DNA from: Streptomyces montanisoli
Lineage (GTDB): Bacteria > Actinomycetota > Actinomycetes > Streptomycetales > Streptomycetaceae
Assembly: GCF_017813245.1 (NCBI RefSeq)
Contig: NZ_JAGIQL010000006.1
Coordinates: 1-64,000 of the forward strand
Length of the DNA: 64,000 bases
Reading direction: 5' to 3'
The position numbers and the translations under genes were made by a program. How positions within the stretch are numbered: position 1 is the first letter of the stretch; every line of letters begins with the position of its first letter. Of the stretch, positions 25,288-33,714 are shown one piece after another. A model generated the notes under the pieces. The model was not told where the DNA came from. It worked only from the letters and a program-made list of their open reading frames with translations, and did no database searches.

Positions 25288-27474
25288 ATGGTCCCCCCAG
25301 CGGTACCCCCTGGCGCCACGGCACTCATCGCCGAGTGGGACGTGTTCCTGAGCTACAGCCGCACCGACGCCGGCAAGGCCCGGGCTCTCGCCCGCATACT
25401 GCGGGGCCAGGGGCTGCGGGTGTTCCTCGACGACATGGCCGTCGACGACTTCGCGTCGATCACCGAGGCGATCACACGGGCCCTCGCCCGTTCGAAGACC
25501 CTCCTCGCTCTCTACTCCGCCGAGTACCCTCGCCGGCGCGCCTGCCAATGGGAGCTCACCTACGCGTACCTCGCCGGCCAGCGGGAAGGCGACCCGCGGC
25601 GGCGCATCCTCGTGGTCAATCCCGAGAGTGCCGCGGCTCACGTCCATCCCGTCGAACTCCGGGACGCCAAGCATTGGAGCTGGCCAACTGCCCCGGAGGG
25701 CCTCCAACGGCTGGCGGAGCAGGTCGGGGCACATGCGAGGGGGATCGCATCACCGCTCGGTGCCGCCGGACACACGGCGGACGGACGCGAAACGCCGTCC
25801 TTGCCATGGCTGCCGGCTCCGGCGAGGACAGGATCGGCGCGGTTCACCGACCGGCTCGCGGAACAGTGGCGCATCCACACGGCACTCGTGCGCCACCGCG
25901 CCCCGCTCGTCGCCCAGCCGGGCTCCGGTTCCGGCCGGACGGCACAGCTGCGCGGCATGCCCGGCATCGGCAAATCCGTACTGGCCCAGGAGTACGCCCT
26001 CCGGTTCGCCTCCGCCTTTCCCGGGGGTGTGTTCTGGTTCGATCTCCACCCGGCCCACGACTCACCCGCCACGACGGCCATGGACATCTACGCCGAGCAG
26101 GTGGCGGTCGTGTGCCACGCGCTGGACGTGGACCACGCGCGCGACACCTCCCTCGTACGGCTCCTCAGCCGGCTCGCGATCCGCCTCGGCGAACGCGGAG
26201 CACCATGCCTGTGGGTCGTGGACGGCCTGCCCGACGGCCTGCGCGACGAGGAACTGCAGCTCCTGCGCGGACCCCATCTGCTCGCCTCCACCCTGCTGAC
26301 CACCCGGTCGTTCCGTTACGGGACGTTCGCCGAGACCATCGACGTCCCGCCGCTCTCCGACGCGGACGGGTACCGGCTTGTCACATCGCACCGCACGCCC
26401 GGCAGCGAGGTCGAGAGGGCGACGGCTCTCGCTCTCGTCCATGACGTGGGCGGGCACCCCTACGCGTTGGATCTGCTCTCCGACCTGGCGGGCACGGAGG
26501 ACTTCGCAGACCTCAGGAACCGGCTGCACTCCGTCGGCTCCGACATCCTGGCGTCGCCAGGCACACGGCGCACCGAAAGCCCCTCCGGGTCCTCCCGGAT
26601 CCCCCTGGCCCCCACACTCCTGGCCCGCCCCTTGTCAGGAAACGGTCCGGCCGATGACGTCCTGCGTCTCTTCGCCCTCGCCTCGCCGGCGCCCCTGTCC
26701 CAGACCGTCCTGGAGAACGCCATGGCCTCGGTCAGTCCGTACGACCCGTGGGAAGCCGGCCCCGCGGTCTCCGACTCCATCGCCACGCTCCTCGGCTCCG
26801 GAGCGCTCCTGCCCGCCCCCGCCACCCGCCGTTCCTGGACCGTACACGCTCTGGTGGCACGGGCAGTACGCAGGCACGACGAGGACACCGCCCGCCAAGA
26901 GGACCTGCGGCAGGTACTACTGCACACCCTCGCGACACCACTCGCCCAAAGCGCCCGCGACGGTGCGCCGCCCCGGCCGGCCCCCGCGCTCTCGCCCCCT
27001 CTCAGCCTGCCCCCCTCAGGCCCAAGTCCCGTGGAGCGGGCGGCCGCGTTCGACCTCCAGGTCGAACTGGTCACCCGTGTCGGCGTCCAGCCCCTCGACG
27101 CCGATGACGGCTCATTGCGCGAAGCGCTCACCTCCCTGCACTCCCTGTTCGCCACCACGCGAGAGGTACTGCACCGGGTCGCGGCCGAATCCCCACCACC
27201 GTCCGCGCTTCCCCGCATCGCCCTCCTCCTGAGCAACCAGCACCTGCGCCCCTTCCTCGCGACATGGCACGCGGCCCTGCGCGAGCACGAAGACACCCGC
27301 CCGCCCGGACGCGGCACCATCGAGCACGAACGGCTCTGGACCAGAGCCGTCGACATGCGAACGCAACTCGCCGACCTCAGAGCGCCCCTGTCCTCGACAG
27401 CCGAGGAACTGGCCTCACTCTGCGGTATTGACCTCCTGCGCTCTGAGGTTCCCCCGGGATACGGCGATCGGTAG
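25288..27474 (+). CDS. TIR-domain NB-ARC (STAND) immune protein
   Basis: About 728 residues. A TIR domain (about 15-150) opens with WDVFLSYSRTDAGKA and carries a putative catalytic glutamate, E89, in CQWEL, as in NAD-cleaving TIRs. An NB-ARC-like ATPase follows: Walker A GMPGIGKSVLA (about 224-234), Walker B PCLWVVDGL (about 307), sensor LLTTRS (about 336), and a winged-helix region with VHALVARAVRRH. The C-terminal domain (about 592-728) resembles the neighbouring membrane protein. The expected action is sensing infection, oligomerising and depleting NAD to abort phage growth. ATG 25288 has GGGGAG 8 bases upstream; an in-frame GTG at 25282 is too close to it. A 190-base gap separates it from the membrane protein gene. 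Confidence 0.85.
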   Translation: MVPPAVPPGATALIAEWDVFLSYSRTDAGKARALARILRGQGLRVFLDDMAVDDFASITEAITRALARSKTLLALYSAEYPRRRACQWELTYAYLAGQREGDPRRRILVVNPESAAAHVHPVELRDAKHWSWPTAPEGLQRLAEQVGAHARGIASPLGAAGHTADGRETPSLPWLPAPARTGSARFTDRLAEQWRIHTALVRHRAPLVAQPGSGSGRTAQLRGMPGIGKSVLAQEYALRFASAFPGGVFWFDLHPAHDSPATTAMDIYAEQVAVVCHALDVDHARDTSLVRLLSRLAIRLGERGAPCLWVVDGLPDGLRDEELQLLRGPHLLASTLLTTRSFRYGTFAETIDVPPLSDADGYRLVTSHRTPGSEVERATALALVHDVGGHPYALDLLSDLAGTEDFADLRNRLHSVGSDILASPGTRRTESPSGSSRIPLAPTLLARPLSGNGPADDVLRLFALASPAPLSQTVLENAMASVSPYDPWEAGPAVSDSIATLLGSGALLPAPATRRSWTVHALVARAVRRHDEDTARQEDLRQVLLHTLATPLAQSARDGAPPRPAPALSPPLSLPPSGPSPVERAAAFDLQVELVTRVGVQPLDADDGSLREALTSLHSLFATTREVLHRVAAESPPPSALPRIALLLSNQHLRPFLATWHAALREHEDTRPPGRGTIEHERLWTRAVDMRTQLADLRAPLSSTAEELASLCGIDLLRSEVPPGYGDR

Positions 27475-27757
27475 CTGGAGGCGAGGGTAAGTCTCATGAG
27501 CGGAGCACGGCCGAAGCCTGCTTCGGGGAAGTCTCCCCATGCCACGCAGCTGAGGCGGGATCACGGTGGGCGAACGCGACGACATGCTCGCCACCACCGA
27601 GCACGAGAACCTGCGCCGCGCTTGCCGTCGCGACGCCGGCCGAGCAACGGCTTGCAGCGTCCGGGACGGAGAAAACCCCAGGTCACAACTATGTGACCTG
27701 GGGTTTTATGGAGCCGTCGCCCGCCAGGGGAGGCCCGGCGGCCACGCCACCCACCGG
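27475..27757. other. junction region between the TIR module and the metabolic segment
   Basis: I see no supportable gene. It holds one strong hairpin (27672-27707), followed immediately by ATGGAGCCG. The same nine bases abut the tRNA-Thr 3' end at 36701. This may be an eroded integration boundary. Confidence 0.4.
27672..27707. terminator. strong bidirectional terminator, similar to the tRNA-Thr terminator
   Basis: A 16-bp perfect stem with A4 and T4 at its ends and a 4-base loop (ACTA). Its core (CCCCAGGTCA / TGACCTGGGG) is identical to the stem after the tRNA-Thr gene at 36669-36694. It can serve the TIR gene on the plus strand and the SDR gene on the minus strand. Confidence 0.8.
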
Positions 27758-28534
27758 TCACAGCAGGCCACGGGTGGCGCCGCCGTCCACCGGCAGGACC
27801 GTCCCGGTGATGGCGGCAGCCGGGACGGAGGCCAGGAAGGCCGCCGCGGCGCCCACCTCGGCCGGCTCGGCGAGCCGGCCCAGCGGGATGTCCGCGCACA
27901 ACCCGTCCACACAGCCCTCGAGTTGATCGGCCCAGGCCTGGAGGGTGGCCGTCCGCGTCATGCCGGGAGCCAGCACGTTGACGGTGACCGCTCCCTCGCC
28001 CGCCGCGGCGAGTTCGTGCACCAGCGCGTTGGCGTAGCCGACGACCGCGGGTCGGACCGTGTTGGACAGCGCCAGCCCCGGGATCGGCTGCTTGGCCGAC
28101 AGCGAGGTGACGAACAGCACCCGCCCGTATCCGGCGCTGCGCATGTGCGGCAGGGCCGCGCGGCTGAGGGTGACCGCGGAGAGCAGGCTGAGCTCCAGTG
28201 CGCCCCGGTAGTCCGCGACCGCGAACCGCTCGGCGCCGCCCTCCGGGGGGCTGCCGGCGTTGGCGACCACCACGTGCGGACCGCCGTAGCGGCCGGCCAC
28301 CTCCGTCACCCAGCCCTCGACCGCGTCGTGGTCGGTGACGTCCAGGGCCACCCCGTGCACCGGCGCCTGGGCCTCCTTCTCCAGCAGCCGCAGCGCCGAT
28401 TCCAGCCGGCCGGTGGAGCGGCCGCACACCGAGACGGTGGCGCCCTCCGCGGCCAACTGCCGGGCCACGGCCAATCCGATGCCGTCCGTACCGGCCGCCA
28501 CCATCGCGACCCGCCCGCTCAATCCGAGATCCAT
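27758..28534 (-). CDS. SDR-family oxidoreductase with altered active site
   Basis: About 258 residues with a Rossmann N terminus (VAMVAAGTDGIGLAVARQLA), VVVANAG, and a Ser in FVTSLSAKQ. The usual Tyr-x3-Lys pair is missing: the aligned stretch is LSNTVRPAVVGYANAL, giving Ser and Arg where Tyr and Lys belong. That fits the BKR-like SDR subgroup known to lack the canonical tetrad. Substrate unknown. The gene is the last of a minus-strand run with permease and split transketolase; a 70-base gap separates it from the permease. ATG 28534 was chosen over 28582 because the Rossmann strand follows at once. Confidence 0.8.
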   Translation of the reverse strand: MDLGLSGRVAMVAAGTDGIGLAVARQLAAEGATVSVCGRSTGRLESALRLLEKEAQAPVHGVALDVTDHDAVEGWVTEVAGRYGGPHVVVANAGSPPEGGAERFAVADYRGALELSLLSAVTLSRAALPHMRSAGYGRVLFVTSLSAKQPIPGLALSNTVRPAVVGYANALVHELAAAGEGAVTVNVLAPGMTRTATLQAWADQLEGCVDGLCADIPLGRLAEPAEVGAAAAFLASVPAAAITGTVLPVDGGATRGLL

Positions 28535-28604
28535 GGGACCTGCCCTTCCGTTCGTCGCTTCATCACTGCGTCGTCGTCGCATCGCCCCGCGGCGCCCTGG
28601 TCGG

Positions 28605-29909
28605 TCACTCCGCCGGTGGGACCGGGGCCACCACCACGGCTACCGGCTCGCCCACCGGCGCAGGCGCCGCGCGCCGCGCGGTCCACCCGGCCCAGCCGAT
28701 GGCCAGTGCGCCCAGCGCCAGCGGCAGCAGCAGGAACCAGCCGGAGAAGACCAGCACGGCGCCCATCACCACGGCCGCCACGACCGCGCCCCACCACACC
28801 GCCGTGCCGCGCGGCAGCAGCTTGATGCCGGCGGCGAGGCCGGCCACCGTCACCGCGATGAAGCAGGAAGAGGCGGCCAGCATGACGTGGCCGAGCCCGG
28901 TCCCGGTCAGCAGCGCGAAGGCGCACACCAGGGCGCTCAGCACGAACAGCAGGGACAGGCTGCGGCGCGGCACCTCGCCGGCCCGGTGGCCCTTGGCCAG
29001 CACGGACGGCAGGAAGCCGTCCCGGGCCAGCGCCGCGCCCAGCCGGGAGGCGCCGGCCAGGTAGGAGTTCATGGTGCCGAAGGTCAGCAGCATCGCCATC
29101 ACCGCGGTGACCGCCGAGGCCGCCGAGCCGGTGCCGCGCTGCAGGAGCAGCGTCAACGGAGCGTTGGCGTGAGCCAGTTGCGGGCCGAGCACCAGCACAC
29201 AGGTCAGCGCGAGACCCAGGTACAGGACGCCGATCACCACGAGGGTCAGCACGGTCACCCGGGGCAGGTCCCGGCCCGGGTCGCGGAACTCGCCCGACAG
29301 GTGGGTGACCGCCTCCCAGCCGGCGAAGGTGAAGAACAGCAGGCTCGCGGCCTGGCCGATCGCCGCCCAGCCGTGCGGCGCGAAGGGGGTGAGGTTGTGC
29401 GCCCGCGCGTGCGGCAGCGCGGTGAGCACGGCGATCAGCAGCAGCACCGCGAGCAGCCCGACCAGGAACAGCTGCACCCGGCCCGAGAGCTTCAGACCGA
29501 CGGTGTTGCTGCCGAAGGCGGCCAGCAGCAGCACCGCGGCGACCAGCAGGGTCACGTGCTCCCCGCCGCCCAGGGTGTGCGAGACGTACTGCCCGCCGAC
29601 GTAGGCGGTGGCCGGCGCCCCGGCGGGCAGCGCGAAGTAGAACCAGTACCCGACCGCGCCGGAGGCGCGCTTGCCGAACGCCTTGGAGACGAAGGTGGCC
29701 ACGCCGCCGCTGTCCGGGTAGCGGCCGCCCAGCGCGGCGAAGCTGGTGGCCACCGGCACGCAGAAGAGCAGCAGTGCCAGCCAGGCCAGCAGCGAGGCCG
29801 GGCCGGCCGCCTGCGCGGCCAGCGCGGGCAGCGCCAGGATTCCGGCGCCCAGAATGGCGCCCACGTAGATGGCCGTGCCCTGTCCAAGACCGATCCGATG
29901 ATCGCTCAT
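28605..29909 (-). CDS. APC-family amino acid permease
   Basis: About 434 residues and about 12 hydrophobic helices. It starts with GLGQGTAIYVGAILGAGILALPALAA, the typical first helix of APC transporters with a GAG-type substrate loop, and has FAGWEAVTHLSGEFRDP near the middle. It is a probable cytoplasmic-membrane importer or exporter of an amino acid or amine. The ATG at 29909 overlaps the stop of the transketolase C-terminal gene by ATGA, so the two are co-translated, which suggests a shared pathway. The substrate cannot be predicted. Confidence 0.85.
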   Translation of the reverse strand: MSDHRIGLGQGTAIYVGAILGAGILALPALAAQAAGPASLLAWLALLLFCVPVATSFAALGGRYPDSGGVATFVSKAFGKRASGAVGYWFYFALPAGAPATAYVGGQYVSHTLGGGEHVTLLVAAVLLLAAFGSNTVGLKLSGRVQLFLVGLLAVLLLIAVLTALPHARAHNLTPFAPHGWAAIGQAASLLFFTFAGWEAVTHLSGEFRDPGRDLPRVTVLTLVVIGVLYLGLALTCVLVLGPQLAHANAPLTLLLQRGTGSAASAVTAVMAMLLTFGTMNSYLAGASRLGAALARDGFLPSVLAKGHRAGEVPRRSLSLLFVLSALVCAFALLTGTGLGHVMLAASSCFIAVTVAGLAAGIKLLPRGTAVWWGAVVAAVVMGAVLVFSGWFLLLPLALGALAIGWAGWTARRAAPAPVGEPVAVVVAPVPPAE

Positions 29910-30859
29910 GCCGCGAGCCCCTCTCCTGCCCGGACCTGCGCCGGCAGTTCTTCGTAGGGTGCGAGCGCCGACCACAACGCTCCTTCGTTCAATCCGAGTT
30001 GGTCCAGCACCTCGGCGTGGCTGCCGCCACGTACCGGCCATTGTTCACCGGCGTTGACCGAGTGCACCTGGTTTTCCGGCAGCAGCAGGGCCAGCGCCGA
30101 GGCGACGCTGCCGGCCGGGCGGTGCTCCTCGACCACGACGAACCGGTCGTAGCGCTCGGCCAGTTCGGTGGCGGCCAGCTCCAGGTGCGGCTGGTCGACG
30201 AAGCACAGGTGGGCGTGCGGCAGGGCCGGCAGCCGCCTGCGAGCCGTCAGGCACAGCTCGGTGCCGACCTCGCCGACCGAGACCAGGCAGCTGCGGCCCG
30301 CCTCGGCACCCGCGTCGTCCCAGGTCACCGCGGGTACCTCGGCGCCGTCCCAGGGCAGGCTCTCGGGAGCGTCGTTGCGGCCGGTGCGCACGTAGAACGG
30401 CGTCCCGGAGGCGGCCGCCATCCGGATGACGGACCGCATTTCCCGCTCCCCGTACGGCGCGGCCACCGTGACGCCGGGCACCGCGCGCAGCACGGCGAAG
30501 TCCTCCAGGCAGTGGTGGGTGGTGCCGAACCAGCCGCCGGAGACCCCCGCGTAGGGGGCGACCACGGTGACGCCCGCCCTCAGGTAGCCCAGGGTGAGCT
30601 TGAGGCTCTCGGCCGCCCGCAGCGCGGCGAACGGCGCGAACGTGGAGACGAAGGGCTGGTAGCCGCCGACCGCCAGGCCGGCGGCCATGTCGATCATCGC
30701 GCCCTCGGCGATGCCGACGTTGAAGAAGCGGTCAGGGTGGGCGATGGCGAACGGATGGGTGCGCCCGCCGAGGTCGGCCTCCAGGCAGAGCACGCGCGGG
30801 TTGTCCGTCGCGATCGCGGTCAACTCTTCGCGGTAGGCGGTCCTTCCGGGCAGCGTCAT
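29906..30859 (-). CDS. transketolase C-terminal subunit (split enzyme)
   Basis: About 317 residues covering the pyrimidine-binding and C-terminal domains. The cofactor-activating glutamate lies in FFNVGIAEGAMIDMAAGLA (near residue 52), and FFVSTFAPF-type and CLEDFAVLRAVPG motifs follow. Together with an N-terminal subunit it would use thiamine diphosphate to move two-carbon units; split forms often occur in secondary-metabolite pathways. The ATG at 30859 overlaps the stop of the N-terminal half. Because that half is truncated here, the enzyme is probably inactive unless complemented. Confidence 0.85.
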   Translation of the reverse strand: MTLPGRTAYREELTAIATDNPRVLCLEADLGGRTHPFAIAHPDRFFNVGIAEGAMIDMAAGLAVGGYQPFVSTFAPFAALRAAESLKLTLGYLRAGVTVVAPYAGVSGGWFGTTHHCLEDFAVLRAVPGVTVAAPYGEREMRSVIRMAAASGTPFYVRTGRNDAPESLPWDGAEVPAVTWDDAGAEAGRSCLVSVGEVGTELCLTARRRLPALPHAHLCFVDQPHLELAATELAERYDRFVVVEEHRPAGSVASALALLLPENQVHSVNAGEQWPVRGGSHAEVLDQLGLNEGALWSALAPYEELPAQVRAGEGLAA

Positions 30860-31485
30860 CGCACGGTCCTCTTCCAACTGGCGGCGCGCGCCGCGTCGAT
30901 GGTCACGTAGTGGGAGGGGGCCTTGCCCTCCACCGGGCGCAGACCCTTGCCCTTGACGGTGTCCGCGATGATCGCCAGCGGCCGGTCGCGGTCCGAGCGG
31001 TCGCAGGCCAGCAGCGCGCGCAGCGCGAGCACGTCATGGCCGTCCGCCTCCGCCACGTCGAAGCCGAACGCCGCAAAGCGCGCGGCCAGTCGGGGCTGCG
31101 GGGAGACGTCGGCGACCAGGCCGTCGTTCTGGCCGCCGTTGCGGTCCACGACCACCACAAGGTTGCCGACCCGCTGGGCCGCGGCGACCTGGCAGCTCAG
31201 CACGGCCGGCCGCTCGGCGTCCACCGACCGCACTGTGCCGGCGCGGTGGTCCCTGACCACCTTGGAGCGGCCGTCCCGCACCATCCGCAGCGGGCGGTTG
31301 GCGGTGGCGGTGGCGGTGACCAGGCTGTCGTGCGAGGCGACGTGGGTCAGGACCCGCAGGCCGTGCGCGGCGAGCCCGGCCTCCACGGAGGGCAGCATCA
31401 CCAGCCGGTAGGCGTCGGCGATATGCGGCATCTCCGCCGGCGGGCAGTAGCGCACGCTGTACCCGCCCTTCGCCAAGCCGCACCC
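30856..31485 (-). pseudogene. truncated transketolase N-terminal subunit
   Basis: The downstream part is clear: AAAQRVGNLVVVVDRNGGQ, FGFDVAEADGHDV and IADTVKGKGL match the thiamine-diphosphate domain of split transketolases. The part that should precede it, with the cofactor motif GDG(E)..EG and the substrate histidines, is absent. Instead, about 80 residues I cannot place (containing PHIADAYRLV...GLAAHGLRVL) join it abruptly at SCQVAAAQRV. Upstream, the frame runs antisense through an integrase remnant. A deletion or insertion has removed about half of the gene. Confidence 0.75.
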
Positions 31486-31497
31486 ATGCGCATGCGA

Positions 31498-31733
31498 GAT
31501 CCGGCAGGGCAGGAAGCCGCGCGGGAAAGGGCCGGGGAGCTCTGGCAGGAGAACGATGTCGAATTCGCGCGGCCGGACGGGCGTCCGCTTGACCCGCGGG
31601 ACGACTGGCAGGAGTTCAAGGGGCTGCTCGCGGCGGCCGGCATCCGGGACCTCAGACTCCACGACAGTCGGCACACCGCGGGCACGATCCGGCCCTCACC
31701 GAGGAAGCCATGAGGCGCATGGGAGCGGCTCTC
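31498..31733 (+). pseudogene. tyrosine-recombinase (integrase) fragment
   Basis: One plus frame reads ERAGELWQENDVEFARPDGRPLDPR, then FKGLLAAAGIRDLRLHDSRHTAGT, with the HxxR box of phage-type integrases. After about 31685 the match continues in another frame (LTEEAMRRMGAALDG). The first half and the active tyrosine are gone, and at least one frameshift is present. It points toward the tRNA-derived repeat at 32072, the normal arrangement for an element integrated at that site. Confidence 0.75.
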
Positions 31734-31747
31734 GATGGCGTCCCGCC

Positions 31748-31925
31748 GAGTGGTGTAGCCGATCAAGCCGACGGAATCCACAGGTCGCGCCCCGAATCGC
31801 TTGCGCCGGAGGCCCTGTTGAGGCTCACCGGGCCGGGACCAGCGGTGATCGCACGACGGCCAGCAGCGGCACGTACCGGATGGCCCCGAAGCGGAGGCGA
31901 CGGCCCGTGATCGGCTACACCACTC
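31748..31925. repeat. 18-bp inverted repeats flanking 142 bases beside the integrase fragment
   Basis: An 18-base sequence at 31748-31765 (GAGTGGTGTAGCCGATCA) recurs exactly, inverted, at 31908-31925. The flanking bases are partly similar. This could be the scar of a small inverted insertion or a pair of recombinase-binding arms. Confidence 0.7.
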
Positions 31926-32029
31926 CAAGGGACACGACCCGGCTCTCTACCCGGAAACTGAGACCGCAAGTGAGACCAGCCCGTCCCGGGCGGCTCGCGC
32001 ACGTCGACGGAAGCGCATCCGGTAACGCG

Positions 32030-32068
32030 AGGAACCCCAGATCAGACTCTGTCTGATCTGGGGTTCCT
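32030..32068. terminator. strong hairpin adjacent to the tRNA-derived repeat
   Basis: An 18-bp perfect stem (32030-32047 with 32051-32068) and 3-base loop, containing ACCCCAG...CTGGGGT. It occupies the same position, just outside the GAGCCGCC repeat, as the terminator beside the intact tRNA. It looks like a carried-over copy of a tRNA terminator. Confidence 0.75.
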
Positions 32069-32071
32069 GCT

Positions 32072-32114
32072 GAGCCGCCTTCGGGATTCGAACCCGAGAC
32101 CTATGCATTACGAG
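32072..32114. repeat. att repeat: copy of the 3' half of tRNA-Thr
   Basis: Forty-three bases match 36704-36746 in the same orientation, with one difference (T at 32104, C at 36736). The copy runs from just beyond the tRNA discriminator base to the anticodon loop and then stops matching. That is the expected attachment-site duplication left by an element integrated into the tRNA gene; the enclosed element is about 4.6 kb. Confidence 0.9.
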
Positions 32115-32467
32115 ACCATGAGCGATCGTGTTGGGTGGTGCCTCGTCGCGCTGTCCGGTGACGTTTGTGCTGATCAGAGCGCGTGCAGCAGGTTGACCCG
32201 TGCTCCTTCGTGATGCACCGTCCAAAGGCGTCTGTCCACCGGCTGTCCACCGACAGGGGTTGTCACCGGCCCACAAGAGAGAGACTGGAGCTGGGATCCC
32301 GACGACACTGTCAACCGATCGGAGAATCGAACAGAGCCACTGTAAGACCTCCACAAGCGCCCCTTCTCTGGGGTTCCGGCACTCTATCCCCCTTACTCAG
32401 GTGCCCGACGCCGTAGCCGCGAAGGAGCCCGCGCCAGTCCGCGCTCAGGCCAACACGGCCGACTGGG
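32115..32467. other. att-proximal non-coding stretch
   Basis: I see no coding signal in this 353-bp stretch. It carries two direct copies of TGTCCACCG at 32233 and 32244, spaced 11 bases apart, the same spacing as a pair near the other att end. Confidence 0.5.
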
Positions 32468-33124
32468 TCATTTCTCGTCGAGCCGATCATCGAGGATCTC
32501 GGCAGCCCAGGCGCGCAACCGTCGGCGCATGTCCTCCACCTGGCCGCCATTGATGCCGTATGCCTCGTACTCCCGGTCCGGCCAACGGTCGACCGCCCGC
32601 AGCGCTTGGGCGAAGTAACGCGGATCGAACCCGGCGTCGTGCTCCGACGCCAACTCCAGCAGCTGCCCACCCGAGTACCACCCGGAGGCGAGCGCGGCAT
32701 TCACGTCGAGGTAATCCCGTGGCGCGGCCCGTCCGAAGAGAGTGGTCACCTTGTTAGCCACGGCGTCATCGGCGTGCAGAACCGGACCGATCTCCAACAC
32801 GGCAGGCGGGCGAGCCCGCCAGTCGCACCCGAGCTCCACCTTCGCCGTGCGCCCCTGTCCATCAGCAACCGCAAAACGGGCGAATACTCCACCGGACTTC
32901 TCCACCTCAACGGTGAGGCCCGCCGTCCGGTAGGCCGCAGCCACCGCATCGACGGCCTCGGAGAAGGCGACCGGGTCAGCGATGTCCGTGAAGAGGTCGA
33001 CGTCATCCGACAGCCGTTCCAGGAACCCGTGCGCCTGAACCGCGTACCCGCCGGCCAGGACGAAGCCGTATCCCGCGGCGGCTCCAAGACCGATACGGGC
33101 GAGTCGGGCGTGAAAGGGATCCAT
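32468..33124 (-). CDS. abiEii: AbiEii/AbiGii-type nucleotidyltransferase toxin
   Basis: About 218 residues. GYGFVLAGGYAVQAHG followed by LSDDVDLFTD gives the GG(x)nDxD signature of the nucleotidyltransferase fold used by AbiEii (PF08843). DYLDVNAAL is the conserved later motif. Members of the family are toxins of the AbiE type IV toxin-antitoxin systems, which transfer nucleotides to RNA such as tRNA and cause abortive infection. The ATG at 33124 starts right at the fold; it lies 11 bases after the stop of the upstream partner. Confidence 0.8.
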   Translation of the reverse strand: MDPFHARLARIGLGAAAGYGFVLAGGYAVQAHGFLERLSDDVDLFTDIADPVAFSEAVDAVAAAYRTAGLTVEVEKSGGVFARFAVADGQGRTAKVELGCDWRARPPAVLEIGPVLHADDAVANKVTTLFGRAAPRDYLDVNAALASGWYSGGQLLELASEHDAGFDPRYFAQALRAVDRWPDREYEAYGINGGQVEDMRRRLRAWAAEILDDRLDEK

Positions 33125-33135
33125 GAAGGCGGATA

Positions 33136-33459
33136 CTACGCAGCCCTGCGGGCCAGTTGCGGGAATCGCCCTTCCCACATCAACCGCGCGCGCGGCGGAA
33201 GCCACAGCCTCTGCCACACGGCCGAGAGCAGTACCGGGTCCAGGAACTTCCGCAGCTCCCCCGCATGCATGGCCTCCCGGATGACCGTCTCATAGAGCAT
33301 CCGCAGGTCCACGTCGTCCGACAGGTCGTAGACACGCTTCGGCGTCCAGTCCAGCACCGTCGGCAGAACCACCACCCCGGCTCCAGGGCCGGCCAGCTCC
33401 TCCAGCCTCTCCGGAACCGTGTAGGGCCGGATCTCCGCGTACCGCACCCGAGACTCCAT
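33136..33459 (-). CDS. probable AbiE partner (antitoxin-like) protein
   Basis: About 107 residues from the ATG at 33459, containing YTVPERLEELAGPGAGVVVLP, LDWTPKRVYDLSDDVDLRMLYE and REAMHAGELRKFLDP. It precedes the AbiEii-type gene by 11 bases in the same direction. By position it should be the cognate partner. It does not show the obvious winged-helix of canonical AbiEi, so I call it antitoxin-like by context only. A similar partner type accompanies AbiEii in many actinomycetes, as I recall. Confidence 0.6.
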   Translation of the reverse strand: MESRVRYAEIRPYTVPERLEELAGPGAGVVVLPTVLDWTPKRVYDLSDDVDLRMLYETVIREAMHAGELRKFLDPVLLSAVWQRLWLPPRARLMWEGRFPQLARRAA

Positions 33460-33714
33460 ACGCCCAGTATGCCCCTGCACGAGCGCTGTCCGCCGGCCGC
33501 TGTGGTGCCTCGCGCCCGGTCCTGTGCGCTGCGCAGGACCACTGAACCGGCTCGCCTCCCGCGTGTGCGGAAGGCTGACCCGCGTAGGTGACGGACAGTG
33601 CCCGCCTGCATTCGTCCTGTCGCTTCCTGAGCGAGGACGACTGAATACCGCCGACACGCTCACCGTCGCTGACGGCTCTGCTCAGGTCCCGAAGGACTAC
33701 CCGACGCGTGCACG

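Noticed and set aside
28335..29957. Long plus-strand frame opposite the APC permease and SDR genes
   Set aside because: Composition is dominated by His/Arg/Gln/Gly, typical of antisense frames; the minus strand has helices and Rossmann motifs.
32072..32114. A second tRNA gene
   Set aside because: Only the 3' half matches; the 5' half, acceptor partner and anticodon arm partner are missing.
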